DNA from: Aphelocoma coerulescens
Taxonomy: Eukaryota; Chordata; Aves; Passeriformes; Corvidae
Reading direction: 5' to 3'
NCBI RefSeq assembly: GCF_041296385.1
Contig: NW_027183614.1
Span: forward strand, 109,710-173,709
Length of the DNA: 64,000 nt
The position numbers and the translations under genes are program-made. Positions 22,063 through 35,070 of the stretch are shown piece by piece. Each line of letters begins with the position of its first letter. Position 1 is the stretch's first letter. The notes beneath the pieces were generated by a model that made no database searches, was not told the origin of the DNA, and was given only the letters and a program-made list of their open reading frames with translations.

Positions 22063-24330
22063 TTGCTGTCTATGAAGTAGAGGAAAGAAGCTAGTGAGAC
22101 GCACTTTCTTTCTCAACTCCATAGAGCGCATCCTTCTCTCAAGGTGGCAGAGTCCTTGGCGGAAGTGAAGCATCTGCAGCTGCAGTTCAGACTGAGAGAT
22201 GTGCCAGGACAGGAAACATTTGCTGACCTTCCCTGTTCCCTGTGCAACATGATTCTCGCATCCCAGTCACTTTCACATACCTTCGGTATCCCTGAGTCCA
22301 AGCAGCTAAAGCTCACAGAGACAGAAGTGTCAGGAAGGAAAACGTTCCAAAAGCACCCCCTTCTCTTATCAGCATATAAATTGTGCACAACAGGCTGCGG
22401 CACCGAACCTTCCTTCTCAGATAGACATGCCATCACACTTTTCACTCTTGCAGCTCGGTTGAAAAGCTCCAGCAGCTGCTCCCGCAATAGCAAAAGGTTC
22501 TAGAAGTGAAAGCCAGTTTGGGGCTGCACCTTCTCCTTGCCGCATGTAAGCCACACCAAACTCCCTGATGCACTCTGTCCTCCCCTTCTCAAAGGAGTAG
22601 ACGGTGGCATCAGGACACACCTGTGTCCCAGCAGCTGGGTGCCCAGCCGGGAGCAGGAGCAGGGCTGGGGCTGCTCCCAAAGTTGCCCCGCCCCAATGCC
22701 AGAGCCGGACATATGCTGAGGGGGGGCTGGATCAGGCTTTATTGTCCAGCTGCATGCCAGGAGTGAGCACAAAATCTACCTGCATTCTCTGCAGCATGCC
22801 ATCCTGGAGCAGAGCCATTGCCAAAGGAAGCCGTCAGCCCGTGCCAAGCCAGTGCCGGAGTGGGATCCTAGCAGCACCTGTGGAAGCCGGGAGAGAGGAG
22901 CCCACCTGGAGCAGGTTCGTGCAGGATTAATCATCCCGTGGCTTCCCACCAGGGTCCTGTTGCTTCCAAAAGGCCCCACAGTGTCACTGTGGCCCCTCGG
23001 TTCCACCAGGTTCCATAGCGTCACTGTGGTGCCCAGGGTTCCGTCAGCTTCGCCAGCATCCCCACGGTCTGCAGAGCTCCCCGAGCTTCTGTGGTGTCAC
23101 AGTGGAGGCAGGGTTGCATCAGGTTCCATAGCATCAGCACGGTCTCCAGGGCTCCCAGAGGTTCTGTGGTGTCACAGTGGAGGCAGGGTTGCATCAGGTT
23201 CCATAGCATCACCACAGTCTCCAGGGCTCCCTGAGCTTCTGTGGTGTCACAGTGGAGGCAGGGTTGCATCAGGTTCCATAGCATCAGCACGGTCTCCAGG
23301 GCTCCCAGAGGTTCTGTGGTGTCACAGAGGAGGCAGGGTTGCATCAGGTTCAATAGCATCACCACGGTCTCCAGGGCTCCAAGAGCTTCTGTGGTGTCAC
23401 AGAGGAGGCAGGGTTGCATCAGGTTCAATAGCATCAGCACGGTCTCCAGGGCTCCCCTGAGCTTCTGTGGTGGTGTCACAGAGGAGCCAGGCTTCCTTGT
23501 AGTTCCCCAGCATCACAAAGGCTCTCCTGGGAGCCACGGGTCACAAAGCACCGTGGGCTCTGTGCAGCCCCGCTGTGTCACAATGGCCGCTGGCTTCCAC
23601 GAGCCCCCGCAGTGTCCCAGTGGGCCCCGTGGCTTTAGGAGTGGGTGGCTGGGAGTTGGTGCCAGCGGCTGGGGGAGCAGCAGCAGGGACTGTGTGTGGA
23701 CAGTGCCATGGCCACTTGTGTGGCCACTGGTGTCTCTGTGCCAGGCACAGCCGTGGTGTGTAACACCGGCTCTGGGTCCTTTGGCTGTGCAGGTGGCAGT
23801 CACGGCCTGGAGCAGGGCTGCTCCCGGGGGACAGCCTGGGGCAGGAGGCTGCTGGAGATTCATTCCCCACACTCCTTGTCATGAGGTGCTCAGAGTGATT
23901 GGAAAGGCTGTTGGCAGCAGGCAGTTCTCTGGGTTCAAGCTGTGGAGCTGTCAGCGGGAATGCAAAGGCCAAGCTGCTGAGCCTTTTGTCCTGGTGCCTT
24001 TAGTGTGTGAGCAGTCCCTGGTGCCGTTGTCTTTGGATCCTGAGTGTGGGAGAGGCAAGGCTTAGGATGGTGCGTAGAGCTGAGAAGGAAAGTGCCGAGA
24101 GCAGCGTGTGTGCTGCTGCTTTGAGGGGTGCAGTTGAAGTTGTAGGCAGCAAGAGCTTTCTCAGCTGGCCCTTTTGTGAGCTCTGCTTTTGCCAGATGAC
24201 TTCCATCTTACCCTCTTACCATCTTAGCCTCTCATTTTTGCATATCCCAAACCCCCTTCCAAACATCCAGCAGCTGCTTGTAAAGAAGAAGTCCTAGAAC
24301 AAAAAGCCAGTGCTGCCTTTCATAGCCCCT
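22063..24330 (+). repeat. Unit 11, 2268 bp, 5 nested copies
   Basis: Nested array at 23083-23458. It matches unit 9 at every marker I used (1915 C, CAATAGC in copies 4 and 5) except 161, which is C here and G in unit 9. Located 4311 bp after unit 9. Confidence 0.97.
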
Positions 24331-26373
24331 TTGCTGTCTATGAAGTAGAGGAAAGAAGCTAGTGAGACGCACTTTCTTTCTCAACTCCATAGAGCGCATC
24401 CTTCTCTCAAGGTGGCAGAGTCCTTGGCGGAAGTGAAGCATCTGCAGCTGCAGTTCAGACTGAGAGATGTGCCAGGACAGGAAACATTTGCTGACCTTCC
24501 CTGTTCCCTGTGCAACATGATTCTCGCATCCCAGTCACTTTCACATACCTTCGGTATCCCTGAGTCCAAGCAGCTAAAGCTCACAGAGACAGAAGTGTCA
24601 GGAAGGAAAACGTTCCAAAAGCACCCCCTTCTCTTATCAGCATATAAATTGTGCACAACAGGCTGCGGCACCGAACCTTCCTTCTCAGATAGACATGCCA
24701 TCACACTTTTCACTCTTGCAGCTCGGTTGAAAAGCTCCAGCAGCTGCTCCCGCAATAGCAAAAGGTTCTAGAAGTGAAAGCCAGTTTGGGGCTGCACCTT
24801 CTCCTTGCCGCATGTAAGCCACACCAAACTCCCTGATGCACTCTGTCCTCCCCTTCTCAAAGGAGTAGACGGTGGCATCAGGACACACCTGTGTCCCAGC
24901 AGCTGGGTGCCCAGCCGGGAGCAGGAGCAGGGCTGGGGCTGCTCCCAAAGTTGCCCCGCCCCAATGCCAGAGCCGGACATATGCTGAGGGGGGGCTGGAT
25001 CAGGCTTTATTGTCCAGCTGCATGCCAGGAGTGAGCACAAAATCTACCTGCATTCTCTGCAGCATGCCATCCTGGAGCAGAGCCATTGCCAAAGGAAGCC
25101 GTCAGCCCGTGCCAAGCCAGTGCCGGAGTGGGATCCTAGCAGCACCTGTGGAAGCCGGGAGAGAGGAGCCCACCTGGAGCAGGTTCGTGCAGGATTAATC
25201 ATCCCGTGGCTTCCCACCAGGGTCCTGTTGCTTCCAAAAGGCCCCACAGTGTCACTGTGGCCCCTCGGTTCCACCAGGTTCCATAGCGTCACTGTGGTGC
25301 CCAGGGTTCCGTCAGCTTCGCCAGCATCCCCACGGTCTGCAGAGCTCCCCGAGCTTCTGTGGTGTCACAGTGGAGGCAGGGTTGCATCAGGTTCCATAGC
25401 ATCAGCACGGTCTCCAGGGCTCCCAGAGGTTCTGTGGTGTCACAGTGGAGGCAGGGTTGCATCAGGTTCCATAGCATCACCACGGTCTCCAGGGCTCCCC
25501 TGAGCTTCTGTGGTGGTGTCACAGAGGAGCCAGGCTTCCTTGTAGTTCCCCAGCATCACAAAGGCTCTCCTGGGAGCCACGGGTCACAAAGCACCGTGGG
25601 CTCTGTGCAGCCCCGCTGTGTCACAATGGCCGCTGGCTTCCACGAGCCCCCGCAGTGTCCCAGTGGGCCCCGTGGCTTTAGGAGTGGGTGGCTGGGAGTT
25701 GGTGCCAGCGGCTGGGGGAGCAGCAGCAGGGACTGTGTGTGGACAGTGCCATGGCCACTTGTGTGGCCACTGGTGTCTCTGTGCCAGGCACAGCCGTGGT
25801 GTGTAACACCGGCTCTGGGTCCTTTGGCTGTGCAGGTGGCAGTCACAGCCTGGAGCAGGGCTGCTCCCGGGGGACAGCCTGGGGCAGGAGGCTGCTGGAG
25901 ATTCATTCCCCACACTCCTTGTCATGAGGTGCTCAGAGTGATTGGAAAGGCTGTTGGCAGCAGGCAGTTCTCTGGGTTCAAGCTGTGGAGCTGTCAGCGG
26001 GAATGCAAAGGCCAAGCTGGTGAGCCTTTTGTCCTGGTGCCTTTAGTGTGTGAGCAGTCCCTGGTGCCGTTGTCTTTGGATCCTGAGTGTGGGAGAGGCA
26101 AGGCTTAGGATGGTGCGTAGAGCTGAGAAGGAAAGTGCCGAGAGCAGCGTGTGTGCTGCTGCTTTGAGGGGTGCAGTTGAAGTTGTAGGCAGCAAGAGCT
26201 TTCTCAGCTGGCCCTTTTGTGAGCTCTGCTTTTGCCAGATGACTTCCATCTTACCTTCTTACCATCTTAGCCTCTCATTTTTGCATATCCCAAACCCCCT
26301 TCCAAACATCCAGCAGCTGCTTGTAAAGAAGAAGTCCTAGAACAAAAAGCCAGTGCTGCCTTTCATAGCCCCT
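24331..26373 (+). repeat. Unit 12, 2043 bp, 2 nested copies
   Basis: Nested array at 25351-25501. It matches unit 10 at all marker sites (1742 A, 2151 T), 4311 bp downstream of it. Confidence 0.97.
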
Positions 26374-28641
26374 TTGCTGTCTATGAAGTAGAGGAAAGAA
26401 GCTAGTGAGACGCACTTTCTTTCTCAACTCCATAGAGCGCATCCTTCTCTCAAGGTGGCAGAGTCCTTGGCGGAAGTGAAGCATCTGCAGCTGCAGTTCA
26501 GACTGAGAGATGTGCCAGGACAGGAAACATTTGCTGACCTTCCCTGTTCCCTGTGCAACATGATTCTCGCATCCCAGTCACTTTCACATACCTTCGGTAT
26601 CCCTGAGTCCAAGCAGCTAAAGCTCACAGAGACAGAAGTGTCAGGAAGGAAAACGTTCCAAAAGCACCCCCTTCTCTTATCAGCATATAAATTGTGCACA
26701 ACAGGCTGCGGCACCGAACCTTCCTTCTCAGATAGACATGCCATCACACTTTTCACTCTTGCAGCTCGGTTGAAAAGCTCCAGCAGCTGCTCCCGCAATA
26801 GCAAAAGGTTCTAGAAGTGAAAGCCAGTTTGGGGCTGCACCTTCTCCTTGCCGCATGTAAGCCACACCAAACTCCCTGATGCACTCTGTCCTCCCCTTCT
26901 CAAAGGAGTAGACGGTGGCATCAGGACACACCTGTGTCCCAGCAGCTGGGTGCCCAGCCGGGAGCAGGAGCAGGGCTGGGGCTGCTCCCAAAGTTGCCCC
27001 GCCCCAATGCCAGAGCCGGACATATGCTGAGGGGGGGCTGGATCAGGCTTTATTGTCCAGCTGCATGCCAGGAGTGAGCACAAAATCTACCTGCATTCTC
27101 TGCAGCATGCCATCCTGGAGCAGAGCCATTGCCAAAGGAAGCCGTCAGCCCGTGCCAAGCCAGTGCCGGAGTGGGATCCTAGCAGCACCTGTGGAAGCCG
27201 GGAGAGAGGAGCCCACCTGGAGCAGGTTCGTGCAGGATTAATCATCCCGTGGCTTCCCACCAGGGTCCTGTTGCTTCCAAAAGGCCCCACAGTGTCACTG
27301 TGGCCCCTCGGTTCCACCAGGTTCCATAGCGTCACTGTGGTGCCCAGGGTTCCGTCAGCTTCGCCAGCATCCCCACGGTCTGCAGAGCTCCCCGAGCTTC
27401 TGTGGTGTCACAGTGGAGGCAGGGTTGCATCAGGTTCCATAGCATCAGCACGGTCTCCAGGGCTCCCAGAGGTTCTGTGGTGTCACAGTGGAGGCAGGGT
27501 TGCATCAGGTTCCATAGCATCACCACAGTCTCCAGGGCTCCCTGAGCTTCTGTGGTGTCACAGTGGAGGCAGGGTTGCATCAGGTTCCATAGCATCAGCA
27601 CGGTCTCCAGGGCTCCCAGAGGTTCTGTGGTGTCACAGAGGAGGCAGGGTTGCATCAGGTTCCATAGCATCAGCACGGTCTCCAGGGCTCCAAGAGCTTC
27701 TGTGGTGTCACAGAGGAGGCAGGGTTGCATCAGGTTCAATAGCATCAGCACGGTCTCCAGGGCTCCCCTGAGCTTCTGTGGTGGTGTCACAGAGGAGCCA
27801 GGCTTCCTTGTAGTTCCCCAGCATCACAAAGGCTCTCCTGGGAGCCACGGGTCACAAAGCACCGTGGGCTCTGTGCAGCCCCGCTGTGTCACAATGGCCG
27901 CTGGCTTCCACGAGCCCCCGCAGTGTCCCAGTGGGCCCCGTGGCTTTAGGAGTGGGTGGCTGGGAGTTGGTGCCAGCGGCTGGGGGAGCAGCAGCAGGGA
28001 CTGTGTGTGGACAGTGCCATGGCCACTTGTGTGGCCACTGGTGTCTCTGTGCCAGGCACAGCCGTGGTGTGTAACACCGGCTCTGGGTCCTTTGGCTGTG
28101 CAGGTGGCAGTCACGGCCTGGAGCAGGGCTGCTCCCGGGGGACAGCCTGGGGCAGGAGGCTGCTGGAGATTCATTCCCCACACTCCTTGTCATGAGGTGC
28201 TCAGAGTGATTGGAAAGGCTGTTGGCAGCAGGCAGTTCTCTGGGTTCAAGCTGTGGAGCTGTCAGCGGGAATGCAAAGGCCAAGCTGGTGAGCCTTTTGT
28301 CCTGGTGCCTTTAGTGTGTGAGCAGTCCCTGGTGCCGTTGTCTTTGGATCCTGAGTGTGGGAGAGGCAAGGCTTAGGATGGTGCGTAGAGCTGAGAAGGA
28401 AAGTGCCGAGAGCAGCGTGTGTGCTGCTGCTTTGAGGGGTGCAGTTGAAGTTGTAGGCAGCAAGAGCTTTCTCAGCTGGCCCTTTTGTGAGCTCTGCTTT
28501 TGCCAGATGACTTCCATCTTACCCTCTTACCATCTTAGCCTCTCATTTTTGCATATCCCAAACCCCCTTCCAAACATCCAGCAGCTGCTTGTAAAGAAGA
28601 AGTCCTAGAACAAAAAGCCAGTGCTGCCTTTCATAGCCCCT
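26374..28641 (+). repeat. Unit 13, 2268 bp, 5 nested copies
   Basis: Nested array at 27394-27769. Outer markers are in the common state. Inside the nested array the fourth copy ends AGCACGG instead of the ACCACGG found in the fourth copy of the other five-copy units. Confidence 0.97.
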
Positions 28642-30759
28642 TTGCTGTCTATGAAGTAGAGGAAAGAAGCTAGTGAGACGCACTTTCTTTCTCAACTCCA
28701 TAGAGCGCATCCTTCTCTCAAGGTGGCAGAGTCCTTGGCGGAAGTGAAGCATCTGCAGCTGCAGTTCAGACTGAGAGATGTGCCAGGACAGGAAACATTT
28801 GGTGACCTTCCCTGTTCCCTGTGCAACATGATTCTCGCATCCCAGTCACTTTCACATACCTTCGGTATCCCTGAGTCCAAGCAGCTAAAGCTCACAGAGA
28901 CAGAAGTGTCAGGAAGGAAAACGTTCCAAAAGCACCCCCTTCTCTTATCAGCATATAAATTGTGCACAACAGGCTGCGGCACCGAACCTTCCTTCTCAGA
29001 TAGACATGCCATCACACTTTTCACTCTTGCAGCTCGGTTGAAAAGCTCCAGCAGCTGCTCCCGCAATAGCAAAAGGTTCTAGAAGTGAAAGCCAGTTTGG
29101 GGCTGCACCTTCTCCTTGCCGCATGTAAGCCACACCAAACTCCCTGATGCACTCTGTCCTCCCCTTCTCAAAGGAGTAGACGGTGGCATCAGGACACACC
29201 TGTGTCCCAGCAGCTGGGTGCCCAGCCGGGAGCAGGAGCAGGGCTGGGGCTGCTCCCAAAGTTGCCCCGCCCCAATGCCAGAGCCGGACATATGCTGAGG
29301 GGGGGCTGGATCAGGCTTTATTGTCCAGCTGCATGCCAGGAGTGAGCACAAAATCTACCTGCATTCTCTGCAGCATGCCATCCTGGAGCAGAGCCATTGC
29401 CAAAGGAAGCCGTCAGCCCGTGCCAAGCCAGTGCCGGAGTGGGATCCTAGCAGCACCTGTGGAAGCCGGGAGAGAGGAGCCCACCTGGAGCAGGTTCGTG
29501 CAGGATTAATCATCCCGTGGCTTCCCACCAGGGTCCTGTTGCTTCCAAAAGGCCCCACAGTGTCACTGTGGCCCCTCGGTTCCACCAGGTTCCATAGCGT
29601 CACTGTGGTGCCCAGGGTTCCGTCAGCTTCGCCAGCATCCCCACGGTCTGCAGAGCTCCCCGAGCTTCTGTGGTGTCACAGTGGAGGCAGGGTTGCATCA
29701 GGTTCCATAGCATCAGCACGGTCTCCAGGGCTCCCAGAGGTTCTGTGGTGTCACAGTGGAGGCAGGGTTGCATCAGGTTCCATAGCATCACCACAGTCTC
29801 CAGGGCTCCCTGAGCTTCTGTGGTGTCACAGTGGAGGCAGGGTTGCATCAGGTTCCATAGCATCACCACGGTCTCCAGGGCTCCCCTGAGCTTCTGTGGT
29901 GGTGTCACAGAGGAGCCAGGCTTCCTTGTAGTTCCCCAGCATCACAAAGGCTCTCCTGGGAGCCACGGGTCACAAAGCACCGTGGGCTCTGTGCAGCCCC
30001 GCTGTGTCACAATGGCCGCTGGCTTCCACGAGCCCCCGCAGTGTCCCAGTGGGCCCCGTGGCTTTAGGAGTGGGTGGCTGGGAGTTGGTGCCAGCGGCTG
30101 GGGGAGCAGCAGCAGGGACTGTGTGTGGACAGTGCCATGGCCACTTGTGTGGCCACTGGTGTCTCTGTGCCAGGCACAGCCGTGGTGTGTAACACCGGCT
30201 CTGGGTCCTTTGGCTGTGCAGGTGGCAGTCACAGCCTGGAGCAGGGCTGCTCCCGGGGGACAGCCTGGGGCAGGAGGCTGCTGGAGATTCATTCCCCACA
30301 CTCCTTGTCATGAGGTGCTCAGAGTGATTGGAAAGGCTGTTGGCAGCAGGCAGTTCTCTGGGTTCAAGCTGTGGAGCTGTCAGCGGGAATGCAAAGGCCA
30401 AGCTGGTGAGCCTTTTGTCCTGGTGCCTTTAGTGTGTGAGCAGTCCCTGGTGCCGTTGTCTTTGGATCCTGAGTGTGGGAGAGGCAAGGCTTAGGATGGT
30501 GCGTAGAGCTGAGAAGGAAAGTGCCGAGAGCAGCGTGTGTGCTGCTGCTTTGAGGGGTGCAGTTGAAGTTGTAGGCAGCAAGAGCTTTCTCAGCTGGCCC
30601 TTTTGTGAGCTCTGCTTTTGCCAGATGACTTCCATCTTACCCTCTTACCATCTTAGCCTCTCATTTTTGCATATCCCAAACCCCCTTCCAAACATCCAGC
30701 AGCTGCTTGTAAAGAAGAAGTCCTAGAACAAAAAGCCAGTGCTGCCTTTCATAGCCCCT
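28642..30759 (+). repeat. Unit 14, 2118 bp, 3 nested copies
   Basis: Nested array at 29662-29887. Markers: 161 G, 1742 A. First half of the second kind of 4311 bp two-unit block (3 + 4 copies). Confidence 0.97.
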
Positions 30760-32952
30760 TTGCTGTCTATGAAGTAGAGGAAAGAAGCTAGTGAGACGCA
30801 CTTTCTTTCTCAACTCCATAGAGCGCATCCTTCTCTCAAGGTGGCAGAGTCCTTGGCGGAAGTGAAGCATCTGCAGCTGCAGTTCAGACTGAGAGATGTG
30901 CCAGGACAGGAAACATTTGGTGACCTTCCCTGTTCCCTGTGCAACATGATTCTCGCATCCCAGTCACTTTCACATACCTTCGGTATCCCTGAGTCCAAGC
31001 AGCTAAAGCTCACAGAGACAGAAGTGTCAGGAAGGAAAACGTTCCAAAAGCACCCCCTTCTCTTATCAGCATATAAATTGTGCACAACAGGCTGCGGCAC
31101 CGAACCTTCCTTCTCAGATAGACATGCCATCACACTTTTCACTCTTGCAGCTCGGTTGAAAAGCTCCAGCAGCTGCTCCCGCAATAGCAAAAGGTTCTAG
31201 AAGTGAAAGCCAGTTTGGGGCTGCACCTTCTCCTTGCCGCATGTAAGCCACACCAAACTCCCTGATGCACTCTGTCCTCCCCTTCTCAAAGGAGTAGACG
31301 GTGGCATCAGGACACACCTGTGTCCCAGCAGCTGGGTGCCCAGCCGGGAGCAGGAGCAGGGCTGGGGCTGCTCCCAAAGTTGCCCCGCCCCAATGCCAGA
31401 GCCGGACATATGCTGAGGGGGGGCTGGATCAGGCTTTATTGTCCAGCTGCATGCCAGGAGTGAGCACAAAATCTACCTGCATTCTCTGCAGCATGCCATC
31501 CTGGAGCAGAGCCATTGCCAAAGGAAGCCGTCAGCCCGTGCCAAGCCAGTGCCGGAGTGGGATCCTAGCAGCACCTGTGGAAGCCGGGAGAGAGGAGCCC
31601 ACCTGGAGCAGGTTCGTGCAGGATTAATCATCCCGTGGCTTCCCACCAGGGTCCTGTTGCTTCCAAAAGGCCCCACAGTGTCACTGTGGCCCCTTGGTTC
31701 CACCAGGTTCCATAGCGTCACTGTGGTGCCCAGGGTTCCGTCAGCTTCGCCAGCATCCCCACGGTCTGCAGAGCTCCCCGAGCTTCTGTGGTGTCACAGT
31801 GGAGGCAGGGTTGCATCAGGTTCCATAGCATCAGCACGGTCTCCAGGGCTCCCAGAGGTTCTGTGGTGTCACAGTGGAGGCAGGGTTGCATCAGGTTCCA
31901 TAGCATCACCACAGTCTCCAGGGCTCCCTGAGCTTCTGTGGTGTCACAGTGGAGGCAGGGTTGCATCAGGTTCCATAGCATCAGCACGGTCTCCAGGGCT
32001 CCCAGAGGTTCTGTGGTGTCACAGAGGAGGCAGGGTTGCATCAGGTTCCATAGCATCAGCACGGTCTCCAGGGCTCCCCTGAGCTTCTGTGGTGGTGTCA
32101 CAGAGGAGCCAGGCTTCCTTGTAGTTCCCCAGCATCACAAAGGCTCTCCTGGGAGCCACGGGTCACAAAGCACCGTGGGCTCTGTGCAGCCCCGCTGTGT
32201 CACAATGGCCGCTGGCTTCCACGAGCCCCCGCAGTGTCCCAGTGGGCCCCGTAGCTTTAGGAGTGGGTGGCTGGGAGTTGGTGCCAGCGGCTGGGGGAGC
32301 AGCAGCAGGGACTGTGTGTGGACAGTGCCATGGCCACTTGTGTGGCCACTGGTGTCTCTGTGCCAGGCACAGCCGTGGTGTGTAACACCGGCTCTGGGTC
32401 CTTTGGCTGTGCAGGTGGCAGTCACGGCCTGGAGCAGGGCTGCTCCCGGGGGACAGCCTGGGGCAGGAGGCTGCTGGAGATTCATTCCCCACACTCCTTG
32501 TCATGAGGTGCTCAGAGTGATTGGAAAGGCTGTTGGCAGCAGGCAGTTCTCTGGGTTCAAGCTGTGGAGCTGTCAGCGGGAATGCAAAGGCCAAGCTGGT
32601 GAGCCTTTTGTCCTGGTGCCTTTAGTGTGTGAGCAGTCCCTGGTGCCGTTGTCTTTGGATCCTGAGTGTGGGAGAGGCAAGGCTTAGGATGGTGCGTAGA
32701 GCTGAGAAGGAAAGTGCCGAGAGCAGCGTGTGTGCTGCTGCTTTGAGGGGTGCAGTTGAAGTTGTAGGCAGCAAGAGCTTTCTCAGCTGGCCCTTTTGTG
32801 AGCTCTGCTTTTGCCAGATGACTTCCATCTTACCTTCTTACCATCTTAGCCTCTCATTTTTGCATATCCCAAACCCCCTTCCAAACATCCAGCAGCTGCT
32901 TGTAAAGAAGAAGTCCTAGAACAAAAAGCCAGTGCTGCCTTTCATAGCCCCT
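30760..32952 (+). repeat. Unit 15, 2193 bp, 4 nested copies
   Basis: Nested array at 31780-32080. Markers: 161 G, 936 T, 1569 A, 2151 T. This haplotype recurs in units 17, 21 and 27, and in the left part of unit 25. Confidence 0.97.
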
Positions 32953-35070
32953 TTGCTGTCTATGAAGTAGAGGAAAGAAGCTAGTGAGACGCACTTTCTT
33001 TCTCAACTCCATAGAGCGCATCCTTCTCTCAAGGTGGCAGAGTCCTTGGCGGAAGTGAAGCATCTGCAGCTGCAGTTCAGACTGAGAGATGTGCCAGGAC
33101 AGGAAACATTTGCTGACCTTCCCTGTTCCCTGTGCAACATGATTCTCGCATCCCAGTCACTTTCACATACCTTCGGTATCCCTGAGTCCAAGCAGCTAAA
33201 GCTCACAGAGACAGAAGTGTCAGGAAGGAAAACGTTGCAAAAGCACCCCCTTCTCTTATCAGCATATAAATTGTGCACAACAGGCTGCGGCACCGAACCT
33301 TCCTTCTCAGATAGACATGCCATCACACTTTTCACTCTTGCAGCTCGGTTGAAAAGCTCCAGCAGCTGCTCCCGCAATAGCAAAAGGTTCTAGAAGTGAA
33401 AGCCAGTTTGGGGCTGCACCTTCTCCTTGCCGCATGTAAGCCACACCAAACTCCCTGATGCACTCTGTCCTCCCCTTCTCAAAGGAGTAGACGGTGGCAT
33501 CAGGACACACCTGTGTCCCAGCAGCTGGGTGCCCAGCCGGGAGCAGGAGCAGGGCTGGGGCTGCTCCCAAAGTTGCCCCGCCCCAATGCCAGAGCCGGAC
33601 ATATGCTGAGGGGGGGCTGGATCAGGCTTTATTGTCCAGCTGCATGCCAGGAGTGAGCACAAAATCTACCTGCATTCTCTGCAGCATGCCATCCTGGAGC
33701 AGAGCCATTGCCAAAGGAAGCCGTCAGCCCGTGCCAAGCCAGTGCCGGAGTGGGATCCTAGCAGCACCTGTGGAAGCCGGGAGAGAGGAGCCCACCTGGA
33801 GCAGGTTCGTGCAGGATTAATCATCCCGTGGCTTCCCACCAGGGTCCTGTTGCTTCCAAAAGGCCCCACAGTGTCACTGTGGCCCCTCGGTTCCACCAGG
33901 TTCCATAGCGTCACTGTGGTGCCCAGGGTTCCGTCAGCTTCGCCAGCATCCCCACGGTCTGCAGAGCTCCCCGAGCTTCTGTGGTGTCACAGTGGAGGCA
34001 GGGTTGCATCAGGTTCCATAGCATCAGCACGGTCTCCAGGGCTCCCAGAGGTTCTGTGGTGTCACAGTGGAGGCAGGGTTGCATCAGGTTCCATAGCATC
34101 ACCACAGTCTCCAGGGCTCCCTGAGCTTCTGTGGTGTCACAGTGGAGGCAGGGTTGCATCAGGTTCCATAGCATCACCACGGTCTCCAGGGCTCCCCTGA
34201 GCTTCTGTGGTGGTGTCACAGAGGAGCCAGGCTTCCTTGTAGTTCCCCAGCATCACAAAGGCTCTCCTGGGAGCCACGGGTCACAAAGCACCGTGGGCTC
34301 TGTGCAGCCCCGCTGTGTCACAATGGCCGCTGGCTTCCACGAGCCCCCGCAGTGTCCCAGTGGGCCCCGTGGCTTTAGGAGTGGGTGGCTGGGAGTTGGT
34401 GCCAGCGGCTGGGGGAGCAGCAGCAGGGACTGTGTGTGGACAGTGCCATGGCCACTTGTGTGGCCACTGGTGTCTCTGTGCCAGGCACAGCCGTGGTGTG
34501 TAACACCGGCTCTGGGTCCTTTGGCTGTGCAGGTGGCAGTCACAGCCTGGAGCAGGGCTGCTCCCGGGGGACAGCCTGGGGCAGGAGGCTGCTGGAGATT
34601 CATTCCCCACACTCCTTGTCATGAGGTGCTCAGAGTGATTGGAAAGGCTGTTGGCAGCAGGCAGTTCTCTGGGTTCAAGCTGTGGAGCTGTCAGCGGGAA
34701 TGCAAAGGCCAAGCTGGTGAGCCTTTTGTCCTGGTGCCTTTAGTGTGTGAGCAGTCCCTGGTGCCGTTGTCTTTGGATCCTGAGTGTGGGAGAGGCAAGG
34801 CTTAGGATGGTGCGTAGAGCTGAGAAGGAAAGTGCCGAGAGCAGCGTGTGTGCTGCTGCTTTGAGGGGTGCAGTTGAAGTTGTAGGCAGCAAGAGCTTTC
34901 TCAGCTGGCCCTTTTGTGAGCTCTGCTTTTGCCAGATGACTTCCATCTTACCCTCTTACCATCTTAGCCTCTCATTTTTGCATATCCCAAACCCCCTTCC
35001 AAACATCCAGCAGCTGCTTGTAAAGAAGAAGTCCTAGAACAAAAAGCCAGTGCTGCCTTTCATAGCCCCT
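32953..35070 (+). repeat. Unit 16, 2118 bp, 3 nested copies
   Basis: Nested array at 33973-34198. Markers: 161 C, 285 G (at 33237), 1742 A. It resembles unit 14 on the right, but its left end carries the 285 G otherwise seen only in unit 4. Confidence 0.97.

Larger units (their letters stand above)
17752..26373 (+). repeat. Tandem pair of 4311 bp two-unit blocks (5+2 nested copies)
   Basis: Units 9-10 (17752-22062) and 11-12 (22063-26373) repeat in the same order with lengths 2268 + 2043. At the marker sites the two blocks differ only at site 161 (G at 17912, C at 22223). The block is the shortest higher-order repeat in the window. Confidence 0.85.
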
